Origin: Amycolatopsis camponoti
GTDB lineage: Bacteria; Actinomycetota; Actinomycetes; Mycobacteriales; Pseudonocardiaceae
DNA: 64,000 nt
Assembly (NCBI RefSeq): GCF_902497555.1
Contig: NZ_CABVGP010000003.1
Location: 1,116,001 to 1,180,000 of the forward strand
Direction: 5' to 3'
Shown here: positions 62,225 to 64,000 of the stretch, one piece after another
Layout: the number at the start of each line of letters is the position of its first letter
Position numbering within the stretch: the stretch's first letter is position 1
Made by a program: the position numbers and the translations under genes
Notes under the pieces: model-generated
Told to the model about the DNA's origin: nothing
Seen by the model: the letters and a program-made list of their open reading frames with translations, nothing else
The model's database searches: none

Positions 62225-63354
62225 CCGAAGAACGTGCGCACGGCGTCGACGACGCGGTCGACGTCGGCGTCCGTCAGCGACGGGAACAACGGCAGCGAGA
62301 GCTCCTGCTCGTAGTACGCCTCGGCGTTCGGGCAGAGCCCGCGCCGGTACCCGAGGTCCTCGAACACCGGGTGCCAGTACACCGGGATGTAGTTCACCTG
62401 GACGCCGATGCCGGCCCCGCGCAGGTGCTCGAACAGCGCCTTGCGGCGGCCTTCGAGGACCCGCAGCGGGTAGAGGTGCCACACCGGGTCGGCGCCCGGG
62501 CGGCTCGGCGGAGTCGCCACGCCGTCGACGTCGGCCAACGCCGCGCTGTAGCGGGCGTGGATCTCGGCGCGGCGCTTTTTGAACTCCGTGAGCCGCTTCA
62601 GCTGGCTGCTGCCGAGCGCGCAGAGGACGTCCGGCAGGCGGTAGTTCAGGCCGAACTCGTGCACCTCCTGGTGCCAGCCGCCCTCGTCCGGGTAGCGCTG
62701 CTCGGCGCGGTCGCGGACCAGGCCGTGGTTGCGGAACTTCCGCGCCCGGTCGAGCAGGCCCGCGTCCGGCGTGACGACGGCGCCGCCCTCGGCCGTCGTG
62801 AGGTTCTTCGTCGGGAAGAACGAGAACGTCGTCAGGTCGGCGATGGAGCCCACCGGCCGGCCCTGCCACGAGCCGCCGACGGAGTGCGCCGCGTCCTCCA
62901 GCAGCAGCGCGCCCGCGTGGTGCGCGATCGTGGCGAGCGCGTCCAGCTCGGCCGGGTGGCCGGCATAGTCGACGGCGGCGACGACCTTCGTCCGGTCGGT
63001 CATCGCGGCTTTCGCCGCTTCGACGTCCAGGTTGCCGGTGTCCGGTTCGACATCGGCGAAGACCACCTTCGCGCCGTGCAGCGCGGCCGTCGCGGCGGTC
63101 GCGACGAACGTCATCGGCGACGCGACGACCTCGTCACCGGCCTTCAGCCCGGCCGCCGCGTAGGCGACGTGGAGGGCCGCCGTACCCGACGTGACGGCCA
63201 CCGCGGGGGCCCCGCCGGTGTGCGCCGCGAGGTCGTTCTCGAACTGCTGGACGGCGGGCCCGGTGGTCAGCCAGTCGCCGCGCAAGACGTCGACGACCGC
63301 CTGGATGTCCTCTTCGCTGATCGACTGACGTCCGTAAGGGAGGAAGTCAGGCAT
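62221..63354 (-). CDS. pseC: UDP-4-amino-4,6-dideoxy-AltNAc aminotransferase
   Basis: 377 residues from ATG 63354, which overlaps the pseB stop by 8 bases. DegT family: PLP Lys in 'FSFFPTKNLTTAEGG', Asp in 'LLLEDAAHSVGGSW', and 'EFGLNYRLPDVLCALG'. 'DFLPYGRQSISEEDIQAVVD' is a typical PseC opening and 'VQVNYIPVYWHPVFEDLGY' a PseC-like end. It aminates the 4-keto sugar from PseB. Confidence 0.9.
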   Translation of the reverse strand: MPDFLPYGRQSISEEDIQAVVDVLRGDWLTTGPAVQQFENDLAAHTGGAPAVAVTSGTAALHVAYAAAGLKAGDEVVASPMTFVATAATAALHGAKVVFADVEPDTGNLDVEAAKAAMTDRTKVVAAVDYAGHPAELDALATIAHHAGALLLEDAAHSVGGSWQGRPVGSIADLTTFSFFPTKNLTTAEGGAVVTPDAGLLDRARKFRNHGLVRDRAEQRYPDEGGWHQEVHEFGLNYRLPDVLCALGSSQLKRLTEFKKRRAEIHARYSAALADVDGVATPPSRPGADPVWHLYPLRVLEGRRKALFEHLRGAGIGVQVNYIPVYWHPVFEDLGYRRGLCPNAEAYYEQELSLPLFPSLTDADVDRVVDAVRTFFG

Positions 63355-64000
63355 GCTGCTCGACCAGTTCGCGCAGCTCCTCGCCGTTGAGCCAGAGGTC
63401 GTTGGTGTCCGAGCGGTAGGCGAAGCCCTCCGGCATCGGCGTCCCACCCTGCGGCTCCTGGTAACCCCAGCCCGCGAGGTGCGGCTGCACGACGTAGCGG
63501 TCCTTGAGCTGGACGGTCCGGCGAGCGTCGTCCGGGGCAATCATCTCTTCGTGCAGCTTCTCGCCCGGGCGGATGCCGACCTCGTGCATCTCGCTGCCCG
63601 GCGCGATCGCCTGGGCCAGGTCGACCAGCCGCATGCTCGGGATCCGCGGCACGTACAGCTCGCCGCCGTGCATCTGGTCGAACGAGTCGACGACGAACTG
63701 CACGGCCTGGGGGAGCGTGATCCAGAACCGGGTCATGTCCTTGTGCGTGATCGGCAGCGACTCGCCCTGCTCGGCCAGCTTGCGGAAGAACGGGATGACG
63801 CTGCCGCGCGAGCCCATCACGTTGCCGTAGCGGACCACGGAGAAGCGCGTCACGTGCGCGGCCGCGTAGTGGTTGCCGCTGATGAACATCCGGTCGGCGC
63901 ACAGCTTGGTGGCGCCGTAGAGGTTGATCGGGCTGGACGCCTTGTCCGTCGACAGCGCGACGACCTTCTTGACGCCCGTGTCGATCGCGGCCTCGATCAC
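63347..64000 (-). CDS. pseB: UDP-GlcNAc 4,6-dehydratase (inverting), 5'-truncated
   Basis: C-terminal about 217 residues; the N-terminus lies past the right edge. 'ALSTDKASSPINLYGATKLC' holds the catalytic Lys (in place of Tyr in related enzymes) and the YxxxK motif, 'VRYGNVMGSRGSVIPFFRK' is a strong PseB/FlaA1 match, and 'MTRFWITLPQAVQFV' and 'IRPGEKLHEEMI' complete the domain. First step of the pseudaminic acid route: dehydration and C5 inversion of UDP-GlcNAc. Confidence 0.92.
   Translation of the reverse strand: MIEAAIDTGVKKVVALSTDKASSPINLYGATKLCADRMFISGNHYAAAHVTRFSVVRYGNVMGSRGSVIPFFRKLAEQGESLPITHKDMTRFWITLPQAVQFVVDSFDQMHGGELYVPRIPSMRLVDLAQAIAPGSEMHEVGIRPGEKLHEEMIAPDDARRTVQLKDRYVVQPHLAGWGYQEPQGGTPMPEGFAYRSDTNDLWLNGEELRELVEQHA

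Overview
The window is very GC-rich with a strong third-position G/C bias, uses GTG as well as ATG starts, and packs genes into overlapping ATGA/GTGA operons. This points to a high-GC actinomycete. The gene set (serS, glf, PAP2 phosphatase, ubiA/DPPR synthase, aftB-like, dprE1/dprE2, gtrA, glfT2, glfT1, Wzm/Wzt, plus EspG, PPE-like, DUF3558 and YbaB proteins) resembles the M. tuberculosis Rv3781-Rv3834 neighbourhood, but no mycolate genes and no emb genes are seen. I infer a mycolate-less arabinogalactan producer of the Pseudonocardiaceae, probably Amycolatopsis or a close relative. No rRNA, tRNA, CRISPR array or insertion sequence was recognised.

Layout. 0-10.2 kb: end of a haloalkane dehalogenase-like hydrolase, a convergent gap filled with very long nested inverted repeats, a class III aminotransferase, serS, a DUF3558 lipoprotein, L-2-hydroxyglutarate oxidase, a TetR regulator with paired operator-like repeats over its own start codon, and a SARP/AfsR-type regulator. 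10.3-14.3 kb: a four-gene surface-sugar operon (aminotransferase, epimerase, GT4, hexapeptide acyltransferase). 14.4-17.8 kb: an ECF sigma factor, a membrane-tethered partner, a divergent secreted paralogue of that partner's outer domain, and an M28 peptidase.

17.8-26.5 kb: the most unusual part. An oxidoreductase and a sugar aminotransferase run leftwards. Facing right is a coupled cassette of LpxA-like acyltransferase, its own ACP, a FabG-like reductase, an AMP-forming ligase, a LuxE-like acyl synthetase and a LuxC-like acyl reductase, followed by a flippase-like membrane protein. It looks like a dedicated acyl supply for a modified sugar or lipid, without luciferase.

26.5-48.9 kb: cell-wall arabinogalactan assembly. 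Large GT-C-like membrane proteins (two DUF6541-like, two AftB-like and two others), an acyltransferase, a HAD phosphatase, an F420-type oxidoreductase, glf-PAP2-ubiA, a frameshifted repeat protein, dprE1-dprE2, gtrA and glfT2. glf makes UDP-Galf, UbiA with the PAP2 phosphatase makes decaprenyl-phosphoribose, DprE1/DprE2 epimerise it to the arabinose donor, and GlfT1/GlfT2 build the galactan.

49-56.8 kb: a type VII secretion substrate island (EspG, PPE-like, DUF3558, YbaB, WXG100-like) ending in a candidate polymorphic toxin set whose domains reappear fused in one downstream gene. 56.8-64 kb: glfT1-Wzt-Wzm for galactan export, then a GT29 (sialyltransferase)-like protein, a coiled-coil protein, a GNAT, pseudaminic acid synthase (PseI), PseC and a partial PseB. 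The last set indicates a pseudaminic-type nonulosonic acid pathway continuing beyond the right edge.
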